Source: Spirochaetota bacterium | GTDB taxonomy: Bacteria > Spirochaetota > Spirochaetia > Treponematales > UBA12059 | Length of the DNA: 36,221 nucleotides | NCBI GenBank assembly: GCA_003247225.1 | Contig: QKAK01000219.1 | Coordinates: forward strand, 1 to 36,221 | Reading direction: 5' to 3' | Shown here: positions 8,372-17,779 of the stretch, one piece after another | How positions within the stretch are numbered: position 1 is the stretch's first letter | Layout: each line of letters opens with the position of its first letter | Program-made: the position numbers and the translations under genes | The notes under the pieces: generated by a model | Databases searched by the model: none | The model's input: the letters and a program-made list of their open reading frames with translations, nothing else | What the model was told of the DNA's origin: nothing

Positions 8372-9459
8372 GCGCGGTCCGGCGAGTCCGCGCGCTCATC
8401 GTCGACGACTCGGCGATCGCGCGGGACCTGCTCGAGCGGGGGCTGTCGCTCGACCCGGGTATCGAGGTGGTCGGCAAGGCCTCCGACGCGTACTCGGCGC
8501 GCGACAAGATCGTGTTCCTGAAGCCGGACGTCGTCACGCTGGACGTCGAGATGCCGAAGATGGACGGCCTAGCCTTCCTGCGCAAGCTGATGCCGCAGTA
8601 TCCGCTGCCGGTCATCGTGGTGTCGGCCGTGACGGCGGAGGGATCTCGGAAGGCCCTGGAGGCGCTCGAGGCGGGCGCCTTCGATATCGTCGCGAAGCCG
8701 AGCGCCTACGACGCGTTCGGCCTGAAGGCGATGGTCGCCGAGCTGGCCGAGAAGGTCAAGGCGGCGGGCCGGACCGAACCGGGGAAGATACGCCCGCTCG
8801 CCGGAGGCCTGGCGCGGCCGAGCCCGAGCGCCGGCCGCCCCGCGCACGACCGACGCTTCCGAGGCCGGCCGGTCGGGAAGGTCATAGCGCTCGGCGCCTC
8901 CACCGGCGGCACGGTGGCGCTGTCCAAGGTGGTCACGGCCCTGCCGGCGGACTCGCCGCCCGTGCTCATAGTGCAGCACATGCCGCCGGTGTTCACCAGG
9001 ATGTTCGCCGAGTCGATGGATCGCCAGTCGGCCGTCCGCGTCAAGGAGGCCGAGGACGGGGAAGAGCTCGAGCGCGGTACCGCCCTCGTCGCCCCGGGGG
9101 ACCTGCACCTGACCGTGGTCCGGTCGGGCCGGCGGCTCGAGGCGCGGCTCGACGACGGGCCGAAGGTCAGCGGGCACAGGCCGTCGGTCGACGCGCTGTT
9201 CCTGTCGGCGGCCGAGGCCGTCGGCCCTGACGCCGTGGCCGCCCTGCTTACCGGCATGGGACGGGACGGCGCCGACGGGATGCTGGCGCTCAGGCGATCG
9301 GGGGCGCGCTGCGTAGCCCAGGACGAGCCGAGCTCCGTCGTGTTCGGCATGCCCAGGGAGGCGTGGGAGAACGGGTCGGCCGAGACGCTGGTGCCTATCG
9401 AGCTGATGGCCCGCGAGATCATGGCCAGGGTCGGCGCCCGGGCCGCCGGGAGGGCGTGA
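8368..9459 (+). CDS. cheB: Chemotaxis methylesterase/glutamine deamidase CheB
   Basis: CheB removes receptor methyl groups and deamidates receptor glutamines when phosphorylated by CheA. The 363-residue product has an N-terminal receiver domain (RALIVDDSAIARDLL; phospho-acceptor about D59 in TLDVEMPKMDG; the KP lysine in IVAKPSA). A Pro/Arg-rich linker follows, then the methylesterase domain with the catalytic triad regions LGASTGG (Ser), VQHMPP (His) and LLTGMGRDGADG (Asp). GTG 8368 is chosen because GAGGAGG lies 5 bp upstream and the start overlaps the previous stop. The cheD ATG overlaps its stop by one base. Confidence 0.95.
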   Translation: MSAVRRVRALIVDDSAIARDLLERGLSLDPGIEVVGKASDAYSARDKIVFLKPDVVTLDVEMPKMDGLAFLRKLMPQYPLPVIVVSAVTAEGSRKALEALEAGAFDIVAKPSAYDAFGLKAMVAELAEKVKAAGRTEPGKIRPLAGGLARPSPSAGRPAHDRRFRGRPVGKVIALGASTGGTVALSKVVTALPADSPPVLIVQHMPPVFTRMFAESMDRQSAVRVKEAEDGEELERGTALVAPGDLHLTVVRSGRRLEARLDDGPKVSGHRPSVDALFLSAAEAVGPDAVAALLTGMGRDGADGMLALRRSGARCVAQDEPSSVVFGMPREAWENGSAETLVPIELMAREIMARVGARAAGRA

Positions 9460-9938
9460 TGGCGATCCTGAACGTCGGCATAGGCGAGTGGAAGGTGTCT
9501 TCCGATCCCCAGGACCTCATCAAGACCTACGCCCTCGGCTCGTGCGTCGCGGTCCTCATCTACGACGCCAGCCTCCGCCTGGGCGGCCTGATCCACGTCG
9601 CGTTGCCCGACTCGACCGTCGACCGCGAGTCGGGCAGGAAGCCCGCCGGCTACTACGCCGACGTCGGCTTGCCGCTGATGATCGAGGAGCTGAAGTCGAG
9701 GGGCGCGGTAAGGGCGCACGTCTGGGTGAAGCTGGCCGGCGGCAGCAGCGTGATGGACGCCGCGGGCCTGTTCGACATCGGCAAGCGCAACATCCTCGCG
9801 GTCAAGAAGCAGCTGTGGCGCAGCACCCTCGGCCCGATCGCCGAGGACGTCGGCGGGGCCATCAGCAGGACCGTCACGCTGGCGGTGGCCGACGGCGGGA
9901 CCACGCTGTCCTCCGGTTCGAGAACCTGGTCTATTTAG
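9459..9938 (+). CDS. cheD: Chemoreceptor glutamine deamidase CheD
   Basis: CheD deamidates receptor glutamines and, in systems with CheC or CheX relatives, can be bound by the phosphatase. The 159-residue product shows the family signature TYALGSCVAV with the catalytic cysteine, GGLIHVALPDS with the catalytic histidine, and the conserved KLAGGSSVMD and IGKRNILAVKKQL segments. It starts with the ATG overlapping the cheB TGA, and cheY follows after 11 bp. Confidence 0.93.
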   Translation: MAILNVGIGEWKVSSDPQDLIKTYALGSCVAVLIYDASLRLGGLIHVALPDSTVDRESGRKPAGYYADVGLPLMIEELKSRGAVRAHVWVKLAGGSSVMDAAGLFDIGKRNILAVKKQLWRSTLGPIAEDVGGAISRTVTLAVADGGTTLSSGSRTWSI

Positions 9939-9949
9939 GGGAGGCGCCC

Positions 9950-10333
9950 ATGAAGGACTTCAAGTCGATCCTGATCGTCGACGATTCGTCGACGTCCCGG
10001 ATGATCGTGCAACGCTGCCTCGAGATGACGGGCCTGGCCGAATGCCGGTTCTCGTACGCCGAGGACGGCCTGAGCGCCCTATCGGCGCTGCGTAAGGATC
10101 CCGGCGCCTACGACCTCATAGTCACCGACCTGAACATGCCCAAGATGGACGGCGTCACGTTCGTGCGCCTCGTCAAGAACGACCCGGCCACCGCTTGGAT
10201 ATCGGTGATAGTCGTCTCGAGCATAGCGGACGGAGGGCTCGAGAGCGAGCTGACGGGGCACGGGGCCGCGGCCGTCATAAAGAAGCCGGTCTCGCCGGCC
10301 AAGCTGGCGGCAGCGATAGGGGGCATTGCGTGA
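9950..10333 (+). CDS. cheY: Chemotaxis response regulator CheY
   Basis: This single-domain receiver of 127 residues carries the CheA signal to the flagellar motor switch. It shows the acidic pair in LIVDDSSTSRM, the phospho-acceptor at about D60 in IVTDLNMPKMDG, the conserved serine in VIVVSS, and the lysine in IKKPVSP. A strong GGGGAGG precedes ATG 9950. The stop overlaps the GTG of cheX, so kinase output and its phosphatase are probably translated together. Confidence 0.93.
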   Translation: MKDFKSILIVDDSSTSRMIVQRCLEMTGLAECRFSYAEDGLSALSALRKDPGAYDLIVTDLNMPKMDGVTFVRLVKNDPATAWISVIVVSSIADGGLESELTGHGAAAVIKKPVSPAKLAAAIGGIA

Positions 10334-10788
10334 ACGACGACGCGGAAGCGATCGAGACGGCCGACGCGCTCTTCAGGGCGACGTCGGAGGTGTTCGCCGG
10401 GATGGTCTTCATGGACGTCTCGAGGGCGGGCGAGGGCGCGGCCGAGACCGGGGAGATAGCGGCCGCTATCGACATACTGAAGCCGCTCTCGTGCAGGCTC
10501 GAGCTGCGCATGCCGAGGGCCCTGTACGCCGGCATCGTCGAGCTCCTCGGCTCGGGCGACGCCGACGCCGCCGACGAGCCGGAGGACGCGGTGCTGGAGA
10601 TGGTCAACGTACTGGCCGGATCGTTCATCAGCGAGCGTTTCGGGCCCGGCGCCGACATGAAGCTGGAGCTGCCCCGCTACCTGTACGGGGAGGACCGGGC
10701 CTCGGGCGTCCCGATCGCCGGCGTCGGCTGCGACGCCGAGGGAGAGCCGTTCTCCGTGCTCCTGACGTCCGTCCGCTACCGATATTGA
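10330..10788 (+). CDS. cheX: CheX-type phosphatase of phospho-CheY
   Basis: The 152-residue product matches the CheX/CheC family that dephosphorylates CheY-P. The catalytic helix reads DAVLEMVNVLAGSF, fitting the D-x3-E-x2-N pattern; a proline follows after 21 residues, one short of the usual spacing. Only one such helix is visible, as in CheX rather than CheC. It is the last gene of the operon, starting at a GTG that overlaps the cheY stop. A strong hairpin follows 14 bp after its stop. No cheZ is seen. Confidence 0.85.
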   Translation: MNDDAEAIETADALFRATSEVFAGMVFMDVSRAGEGAAETGEIAAAIDILKPLSCRLELRMPRALYAGIVELLGSGDADAADEPEDAVLEMVNVLAGSFISERFGPGADMKLELPRYLYGEDRASGVPIAGVGCDAEGEPFSVLLTSVRYRY

Positions 10789-10801
10789 GCCCGGAGGCGC
10801 C

Positions 10802-10832
10802 GAAGGCCCCCCGCGGTCGCGGGGAGGCCTTC
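10802..10832. terminator. Hairpin between convergent cheX and hpf
   Basis: GAAGGCCCCCCGC pairs with GCGGGGAGGCCTTC, with one bulged A and a 4-nt loop (GGTC). No uridine run follows directly in either direction, so intrinsic termination may be weak, but the position between two convergent genes supports a bidirectional terminator. Confidence 0.65.
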
Positions 10833-10852
10833 GATCGAGCCGCCCGGGTCGT

Positions 10853-11143
10853 TTATTTCTTGTCCTGAACCTTAGATTTTTCCTTGTTTATCTTCTGCTC
10901 GAGCGTATCAATCAGCTTGTCCATCCCCGCCGCCAGGTCGAAGTCCGTCTCCTGCACGTGGGCGCTCGAGCCCCAGCGGAAGTTGACGGTGCATTCGCAC
11001 TTGAACTGCTTCTCCTTGGTGAACGAGAACAAGAGGTCGACGATCAGGTCCTTCGCGTACGCGATGCGCTCAAGCTTCTTGTCCAGGTAAGCCCTGCTCG
11101 GTTCGCCGAGGTCGAAGTGCACGGAACGGACGTCAATAGTCAT
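10853..11143 (-). CDS. hpf: Ribosome hibernation promoting factor, short form
   Basis: This 96-residue protein of the HPF/RaiA family binds the 30S subunit and silences ribosomes in slow growth. The sequence shows the typical start (MTIDVRSVHFDLGEPSRAYLDKKLERI) and the basic C-terminus (INKEKSKVQDKK), without the C-terminal dimerisation domain of long HPF. It follows rpoN by 38 bp on the same strand, the arrangement common in Proteobacteria and others, and has a clear AAGGAGG site before its ATG. Confidence 0.9.
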   Translation of the reverse strand: MTIDVRSVHFDLGEPSRAYLDKKLERIAYAKDLIVDLLFSFTKEKQFKCECTVNFRWGSSAHVQETDFDLAAGMDKLIDTLEQKINKEKSKVQDKK

Positions 11144-11181
11144 GCAAGCCTCCTTGTGCCGGTCGGACCGGCTGATTGCGC

Positions 11182-12555
11182 CTAGCCGCGCTTGCGGCCG
11201 AACGATGAATCCATGTTCAACTCGCTTCGATACTTGGCCACTGTCCTCCTCGCTAATTTAATGCCTTTTCGGGCCAGTATGTCGGTTATGTCCTGGTCGG
11301 ACATCGCGTTCGTCTCGTTCTCGATGATCTCCTTGATCACCTGCTTGACGCCGCCCTTGGAGAACCTCGAGCCGCCGGAGCCGGAGCCGGAGATGCTGTT
11401 CGTGAAGAAGTACCGCAGCTCGTAGATGCCCCAGTCGGTCTGGACGTACTTCTTCCCGGCGATGCGCGAGATGGTCGTCTCGTGGACGCCTACCTCTCCG
11501 GCGATGTCCTTGAGCGTCAGCGGGGCGAGGTACTTGGGCCCCCGCGCGAAGAACGGGCGCTGGAACTCGACGATGGAGCGCACCACCTTGAGCAGGGTGC
11601 GGTTACGCTGCTGGATGCTCTGGATGAACCAGCGCGCCTTGCGGATGTTGTCCTTGACGAAGGCGTCCGTCTCCTTGTCGTGCTTCTCCCCGGATAGCCG
11701 GTCGAAGAACGGGTTGATGCCGATGACGGGTATCTCCTCGTCGTTGATGACGATGACGAACTCGCCGTCCTTGAGCTTGACCTGCACGTCCGGGGTGACG
11801 TACTTGGTCTCCTCGGCCGAGTAGAGCCTGCCGGGGAAGGGGTTCAGCCCCTTGATGAAGCCCAGGGCCGCCTCGAGCTCGTCGTCGTCGAGCTTGAGCC
11901 GCTTCTGTATATCCTGGTGCTTCCCCCGCTCGAGCAGGTCCATGTGATCGCCGATGATCTCCAGCGCCCCGGGAGGAGCGTCCGGGGCCTGCCCGGCCTG
12001 GACGAGCAGCGATTCCCTGAAATCCTCGGTGCAGGCGCCGATCGGCTCCAGGCGGCGGATCACGGCCATCACCTTGTCGACGGCCGCCTTGGAGAAGCCC
12101 TTGCAGAGCAGGTACGGGTCCTCCTTGTGGAAACCGTCGGCGTTCAGGTTCTGGACGAGGCGTTCGCCTATCTCGCGCTGGGACGGGGTGATGGGCTGGA
12201 GCCGGAGCTGCCACAGGAGGTGCTCCTGGAGCGTCTCGGGGTAGGTGATCGCCCCCTCGAGGAACATGCGCTTCGAGTCCGAGTCGTCGTCCCCAGAACG
12301 GCTGTAGCCCGGATCGGAGCTGTTCTCGAAGCGCTGGATGGCCTCCGACTCCGATTCGCGCTCCTCGGGGATGGACTCGAGCGACATCGTGGACCGGTCC
12401 TCGAGCACCTCGAGGGCGGGATTCGCCTCGATCTCCTGTTGTATCTCTTCCTTCAGCTCCTGGAGGGGTAGGGCCATGAGCCTGATGGACTGGATCATCT
12501 GGGGACTGAGCTTCTGCCTCTGTTCCTGGATGATCGATGGTCTCTGGAACTGCAA
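11182..12555 (-). CDS. rpoN: RNA polymerase sigma-54 factor RpoN
   Basis: The 457-residue product directs RNA polymerase to -24/-12 promoters and needs AAA+ activators. Visible parts: the Gln/Leu-rich region I (QEQRQKLSPQMIQSIRLMALPLQELKEEI as separate short motifs), the acidic region II, the core-binding domain, the helix-turn-helix (LTLKDIAGEVGVHETTISRI) and the C-terminal RpoN box (ARRTVAKYRSELNM). The start is TTG 12555 with AAGGA upstream. It is followed by hpf. A target is present in this same window: the -24/-12 promoter before atoE at 33174. Confidence 0.95.
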   Translation of the reverse strand: MQFQRPSIIQEQRQKLSPQMIQSIRLMALPLQELKEEIQQEIEANPALEVLEDRSTMSLESIPEERESESEAIQRFENSSDPGYSRSGDDDSDSKRMFLEGAITYPETLQEHLLWQLRLQPITPSQREIGERLVQNLNADGFHKEDPYLLCKGFSKAAVDKVMAVIRRLEPIGACTEDFRESLLVQAGQAPDAPPGALEIIGDHMDLLERGKHQDIQKRLKLDDDELEAALGFIKGLNPFPGRLYSAEETKYVTPDVQVKLKDGEFVIVINDEEIPVIGINPFFDRLSGEKHDKETDAFVKDNIRKARWFIQSIQQRNRTLLKVVRSIVEFQRPFFARGPKYLAPLTLKDIAGEVGVHETTISRIAGKKYVQTDWGIYELRYFFTNSISGSGSGGSRFSKGGVKQVIKEIIENETNAMSDQDITDILARKGIKLARRTVAKYRSELNMDSSFGRKRG

Positions 12556-12610
12556 GTACGATCCTTTCGTGGCGGCGATACGAGGCGACGGGCGACTACC
12601 CTCGAGCTAA

Positions 12611-12638
12611 ATGGTAAAGCATCGCCGGCCAAAGTCAA
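12611..12638 (-). promoter_or_regulatory. Candidate sigma-70 promoter of rpoN-hpf
   Basis: On the minus strand TTGACT (12633-12638) and TACCAT (12611-12616) are separated by 16 bp, about 55 bp upstream of the rpoN TTG start. The rest of the 12556-12831 intergenic stretch holds the grpE control region. Confidence 0.45.
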
Positions 12639-12722
12639 GCCGCACGATAGGCGGCCAGGGCGCCAGAACCTACAAGAACCGTGCCTATTTTCACGATTAT
12701 TCGCTAAAGAAGGCTCCAAGTG

Positions 12723-12789
12723 GCTTGACGCTTCAAAATCGCCCTTATTACTTTACATGATACCAGCCGCACGGCTCCCAGCGTCAAGC
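12723..12789. promoter_or_regulatory. Inverted repeat and possible promoter upstream of grpE
   Basis: GCTTGACGC at 12723-12731 recurs as its exact reverse complement at 12781-12789, 49 bp apart. TTGACG inside the left arm could serve as a -35 box, with TACTTT 18 bp further as a weak -10. This is not the CIRCE element (TTAGCACTC-N9-GAGTGCTAA) and I find no CIRCE before grpE. A heat-shock regulator other than HrcA, or a chance repeat, are both possible. Confidence 0.3.
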
Positions 12790-12831
12790 GAGTCAGATGA
12801 CCCTGGGGTATCATCATCGTAGAGCGAGGCC

Positions 12832-13521
12832 ATGTCTAAACACAAGCACCAGGATATAACGGAAACGCCGAACGAGGGCCAGGTTACGGATCGACCGACG
12901 GATCAGGAGGCCGGAGGCCCGGCCAGGGCCGAGCCCGATAGCGGCGCCGGGGCCATAGAGGCCAGGGCGACGGCCGCGGAAGAGAGGGCCTCGGCCGCGG
13001 AAGCCAAGGCCGCCGCCGCGGAGTCCAGGGCCGCCGAGCTGGAGGCCGAGGTCTCGTCCCTCAAGGACCAGTACCTGCGCAAGCTGGCCGATTACGAGAA
13101 TTTCCGCAAGCGCATGTTCAGGGAGAAGGAGGACGCGGTCCAGTACGCGAACTCCCAGATACTCGGCGACCTCGTGGCCGTGCTCGACGATTTCGAGCGG
13201 GCCATCAAGAGCTCGGAGCTGTCGAGGGATTTCTCGTCGCTGCACGACGGGGTCGGCATGATCCAGAAGAACCTGCTGTCGACGCTTGCCGGTAAGTACG
13301 GGCTGACCCATTTCGAGTCGGTCGGCGCCGCGTTCGACCCGAACGTGCACGAGGCCGTGATGAGCGAGCCGGGCGACTGCCCCGAGCCGACCGTCGTCGA
13401 GGAATTCATAAAGGGCTACAAGCTGCGCGACCGCGTGCTGCGGAGCGCCAAGGTCAAGGTACGCATGCCCCGCCCGAGCGGGGATTCGAACGAAAAAACC
13501 GCGCCAGAGGCGAAGGCATAA
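12832..13521 (+). CDS. grpE: Nucleotide exchange factor GrpE
   Basis: GrpE releases ADP from DnaK. The 229-residue product has a long charged N-terminal region with Ala/Glu heptads ([19 protein letters not shown]) that form the coiled coil, then the conserved [11 protein letters not shown] segment and the beta domain ([10 protein letters not shown]...[23 protein letters not shown] in part). It is longer at the N-terminus than E. coli GrpE (197 residues). Its start has only a GAGG site close to the ATG. It leads the grpE-dnaK-dnaJ cluster, with dnaK 10 bp downstream; no hrcA gene precedes it. Confidence 0.95.
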   Translation: MSKHKHQDITETPNEGQVTDRPTDQEAGGPARAEPDSGAGAIEARATAAEERASAAEAKAAAAESRAAELEAEVSSLKDQYLRKLADYENFRKRMFREKEDAVQYANSQILGDLVAVLDDFERAIKSSELSRDFSSLHDGVGMIQKNLLSTLAGKYGLTHFESVGAAFDPNVHEAVMSEPGDCPEPTVVEEFIKGYKLRDRVLRSAKVKVRMPRPSGDSNEKTAPEAKA

Positions 13522-13531
13522 GGAGCATCCC

Positions 13532-15466
<1,935 letters not shown>

Positions 15467-15487
15467 CCGATCGAATATACAATATGG

Positions 15488-15615
15488 CCACGGAGGCACG
15501 AAGGCACGGAGAAGAGAAAGGTAAGAGAAATGTGAAGAGAGCGAATAAGCATCTGTTTAGATGCTTTCTAAGCTTTCTTCCATTTTCTTACCTCCGTGTC
15601 TCCGCGCCTCCGTGG
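15488..15615. repeat. Palindromic dispersed-repeat element between dnaK and dnaJ
   Basis: The outer arms start with CCACGGAGGC and end with GCCTCCGTGG; over 24 bp, 21 positions pair. Inner sequence continues as imperfect purine-rich/pyrimidine-rich arms, and near the middle AGCATCT-GTTT-AGATGCT forms a small perfect hairpin (15548-15565). Translated, one strand gives the TTEARRHGG-type peptide known as a spurious ORF product of a repeat family scattered through many bacterial genomes. It contains no gene. Because it sits inside a chaperone operon it may fold in the mRNA and affect dnaJ expression. Confidence 0.8.
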
Positions 15616-15640
15616 TTGATTTCGTCGATAAGGACAAACC

Positions 15641-16783
15641 GTGGCTAAGCGAGACTATTACGAGGTCCTGGGCGTGCAGAAGAACGCCAGCAAGGACGAC
15701 ATCAAGAAGGCGTACAGGCGGCTGGCCATCCAGAACCACCCGGACAAGAACCCGGGCGACAAGGCTGCCGAGGAGCGCTTCAAGGAAGCCACGGAAGCCT
15801 ACGAAGTCATGTCGGACGACCAGAAGCGGGCGGCCTACGACCAGTTCGGCTTCGCCGGCGTCGACAGCATGGGCGGCCAGGGCGGCGGCCAGGACTTCAC
15901 CAACATCTACCGGGACTTCGAGGATATCTTCGGCGGCTTCGGCGACTTCTCGAGCATCTTCGACAACCTGTTCGGCGGCGCCCGCTCGTCGGGCGGCGGC
16001 CGCAGGCGCGGCGAGCCGCCGCGCGGATCGAACCTGCGCTACGACCTGGAGCTGAGCTTCGAGCAGGCCGTCTTCGGCGCGACCGTCGAGATATCGTACA
16101 GCCACGACGAGGGCTGCGGCGCCTGCTCCGGCTCGGGCTCCGAGGCCGGCGGCGGCCGCAAGGTCTGCCCGACCTGCCAGGGCTCGGGCCAGGTACGCCG
16201 CAGCTCCGGCTTCTTCTCGATCGCCAGCCCCTGCCCGAACTGCGGCGGCGAGGGCTACGTCGTCGACAAGCCGTGCAAGGCCTGCGGCGGCTCCGGGCTG
16301 ACCAAGAAGAAGCAGAAGCTCAAGGTGACCATCCCGCCGGGCATCGACGACGGCAAGCGCCTGTCGGTACCGGGGCAGGGCGACGCCGGCCAGAACGGCG
16401 GACGGCCCGGCGACCTGTACGTGTTCATCCACGTCAAGCCGCACGAGTTCTTCGAGCGCGACGGCTACGACCTCTACTGCGCCGTGCCCGTCTCGGTGAT
16501 GAAGGCCACGCTCGGCGGCGAGATCACCGTCCCGACGATAGACGGCAAGCGGGTCAAGGTGACCGTGCCCGCCGGCTCGCAGCACGGTAAGATGCTCCGC
16601 CTGCGCGAGGAGGGGGTGCCCGGCGCCGGCGGCAGCGCCAAGCGCGGCGACATGTACATCAAGCTGATGGTCGAGGTGCCGCAGAAGCTGTCGAAGCGCG
16701 GCCGCGAGCTGCTCGAGGAGCTGGTGCGCGTCGAGGGAGACGTGACCGAGCCGAAGCCGATCAGGCTGTCGGACCTGAAGTAG
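15641..16783 (+). CDS. dnaJ: Co-chaperone DnaJ (Hsp40)
   Basis: DnaJ delivers substrates to DnaK and stimulates its ATPase. The 380-residue product has the J domain with the HPD motif (NHPDKNPG), a Gly/Phe-rich linker ([17 protein letters not shown]), four zinc-binding CxxCxGxG-type repeats ([32 protein letters not shown]) and the C-terminal substrate-binding domains. The start is GTG 15641 with AAGGA upstream. A strong hairpin lies 20 bp after the stop. Confidence 0.97.
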   Translation: MAKRDYYEVLGVQKNASKDDIKKAYRRLAIQNHPDKNPGDKAAEERFKEATEAYEVMSDDQKRAAYDQFGFAGVDSMGGQGGGQDFTNIYRDFEDIFGGFGDFSSIFDNLFGGARSSGGGRRRGEPPRGSNLRYDLELSFEQAVFGATVEISYSHDEGCGACSGSGSEAGGGRKVCPTCQGSGQVRRSSGFFSIASPCPNCGGEGYVVDKPCKACGGSGLTKKKQKLKVTIPPGIDDGKRLSVPGQGDAGQNGGRPGDLYVFIHVKPHEFFERDGYDLYCAVPVSVMKATLGGEITVPTIDGKRVKVTVPAGSQHGKMLRLREEGVPGAGGSAKRGDMYIKLMVEVPQKLSKRGRELLEELVRVEGDVTEPKPIRLSDLK

Positions 16784-16803
16784 CGTCCTGCGCCGGATGC
16801 GAT

Positions 16804-16836
16804 GAAGCCCCGGGCTCCATCGGAGTCCGGGGCTTC
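16804..16836. terminator. Strong hairpin between convergent dnaJ and copZ
   Basis: A 15-bp stem with one G-T pair and a 3-nt loop: GAAGCCCCGGGCTCC, then ATC, then GGAGTCCGGGGCTTC. No clear uridine run follows. Its place between two convergent genes fits a bidirectional terminator. Confidence 0.75.
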
Positions 16837-16853
16837 GACGTATCCGGGCGAGC

Positions 16854-17063
16854 CTAGGGAAGCACCCCGGTGACGGAGTATCCGGCCTTCTCGACGGCGC
16901 CGCGCAGCATGTTCGAGTCCGGCGCGTCGCCCTCGACCACCGCCTTGCCCTCGGTCACGTCCACCGTCGCGGACGATACGCCCGCGACTTCCTCGAGGGC
17001 CTTCTTGACCCGCATGGCGCAGTGCCCGCAGCTCATGCCCTCGATGGTCAGTATCTTCTTCAT
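16854..17063 (-). CDS. copZ: Copper chaperone / heavy-metal-associated domain protein
   Basis: This 69-residue single HMA domain has the metal-binding motif GMSCGHC and the ferredoxin-like pattern VKKALEEVAGVSSATVDVTEGKAVVE in outline. Such proteins carry Cu(I) to a CopA-type export ATPase. GAAGGAGAG precedes the ATG. Its promoter overlaps a CsoR-type operator, which supports copper control. No copA or csoR lies in the window. Confidence 0.9.
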   Translation of the reverse strand: MKKILTIEGMSCGHCAMRVKKALEEVAGVSSATVDVTEGKAVVEGDAPDSNMLRGAVEKAGYSVTGVLP

Positions 17064-17081
17064 ACGCTCTCCTTCGTCTTA

Positions 17082-17100
17082 TATACCCCTATGGGGTATA
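17082..17100. promoter_or_regulatory. CsoR-type copper operator
   Basis: TATACCCC-TAT-GGGGTATA is a 19-bp inverted repeat with 8-bp arms. It matches the TACCCC...GGGGTA form of operators bound by CsoR-family copper sensors. It abuts the -10 box of the copZ promoter, so a bound repressor would block transcription until Cu(I) releases it. Confidence 0.75.
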
Positions 17101-17128
17101 ATATACAGCGAAGACGGACGAATGTGAA
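17100..17128 (-). promoter_or_regulatory. Promoter of copZ
   Basis: On the minus strand TTCACA (17123-17128), a 17-bp spacer and TATATT (17100-17105) make a good sigma-70 promoter. Transcription would start inside the CsoR-type operator and give a leader of about 30 nt with its own Shine-Dalgarno site. Confidence 0.65.
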
Positions 17129-17137
17129 CAGGCGATC

Positions 17138-17656
17138 TCAGTATCCGGCCGACGCCGCCTTGACCGCGGCGAGCGCCTTCGCGTAGTCGGGTTCCTGCTT
17201 GATCTCGGGCACCTGCTCGACGTAGGCCACGCGGCCGGCGGCGTCGGCGACGACGACCGCCCGGGCCAGGAGCCCCGCCATCGGCCCGTCGACCAGCTCG
17301 ACGCCGTAGTCCTCGCCGAAGGACCGGCCGCGCAGCTCCGACAGCGTTATGACCGCGTCGATGCCCTCGGCCTCGCAGAAGCGCCTCTGCGCGAACGGCA
17401 GGTCGCGGCTGACGGTCAGCACCAGGGCCCCGCCCGTCTCCTTGATCCTCGTATTGAAGGCCCTGGCGCTAGCCGCGCAGACCCCCGTGTCGAGGCTCGG
17501 CACGATGTTGAGCACCAGGACCTTGCCCTTGAAGTCGGCCAGCGAGACGTCCGACAGGTCGGACCTGGTGAGCCTGAAGTCCGGGAGCCTCGAGCCGATC
17601 CCAGGGAGCTCTCCCGAGCTGTGGACTGGGTTGCCGCCGAGCGTGATGGTAGCCAT
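17138..17656 (-). CDS. tpx: Thiol peroxidase Tpx
   Basis: An atypical 2-Cys peroxiredoxin of 172 residues that reduces peroxides using thioredoxin. It shows the peroxidatic site PSLDTGVCAAS and the resolving cysteine in RRFCEAEGI, plus the family start TITLGGNPVHSSGELP. CGGAGG precedes the ATG. A candidate promoter lies upstream at 17693-17721. The copZ gene follows on the same strand but has its own promoter. Confidence 0.95.
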   Translation of the reverse strand: MATITLGGNPVHSSGELPGIGSRLPDFRLTRSDLSDVSLADFKGKVLVLNIVPSLDTGVCAASARAFNTRIKETGGALVLTVSRDLPFAQRRFCEAEGIDAVITLSELRGRSFGEDYGVELVDGPMAGLLARAVVVADAAGRVAYVEQVPEIKQEPDYAKALAAVKAASAGY

Positions 17657-17692
17657 AAGAACCTCCGGTATGGCGCTGGAGCGCTTGTACTG

Positions 17693-17721
17693 AAAGTACG
17701 GCTAATTCCTTGCGCGATCAA
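17693..17721 (-). promoter_or_regulatory. Candidate promoter of tpx
   Basis: TTGATC (17716-17721) and TACTTT (17693-17698) on the minus strand are separated by 17 bp. Small hairpins follow in the leader (GTACT-TTC-AGTAC at 17688-17700 overlaps the -10). Confidence 0.35.
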
Positions 17722-17745
17722 GTCCGACGGACGGCCGATCCGAGC

Positions 17746-17774
17746 TTGCCGATAGCCGCGTTGCGGGGTATGCT
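17746..17774 (+). promoter_or_regulatory. Candidate leaderless promoter of the acyltransferase gene
   Basis: TTGCCG (17746-17751), a 17-bp spacer and TATGCT (17769-17774). The box ends 5 bp before ATG 17780, so the transcript probably starts at the start codon. No Shine-Dalgarno sequence is present. Confidence 0.5.
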
Positions 17775-17779
17775 GGCCC

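Noticed and set aside
15557-16585. 342-codon antisense frame opposite dnaJ, starting inside the repeat
   Set aside because: Its first residues are the TTEARRHGG peptide of the palindromic repeat and the rest is antisense to dnaJ.
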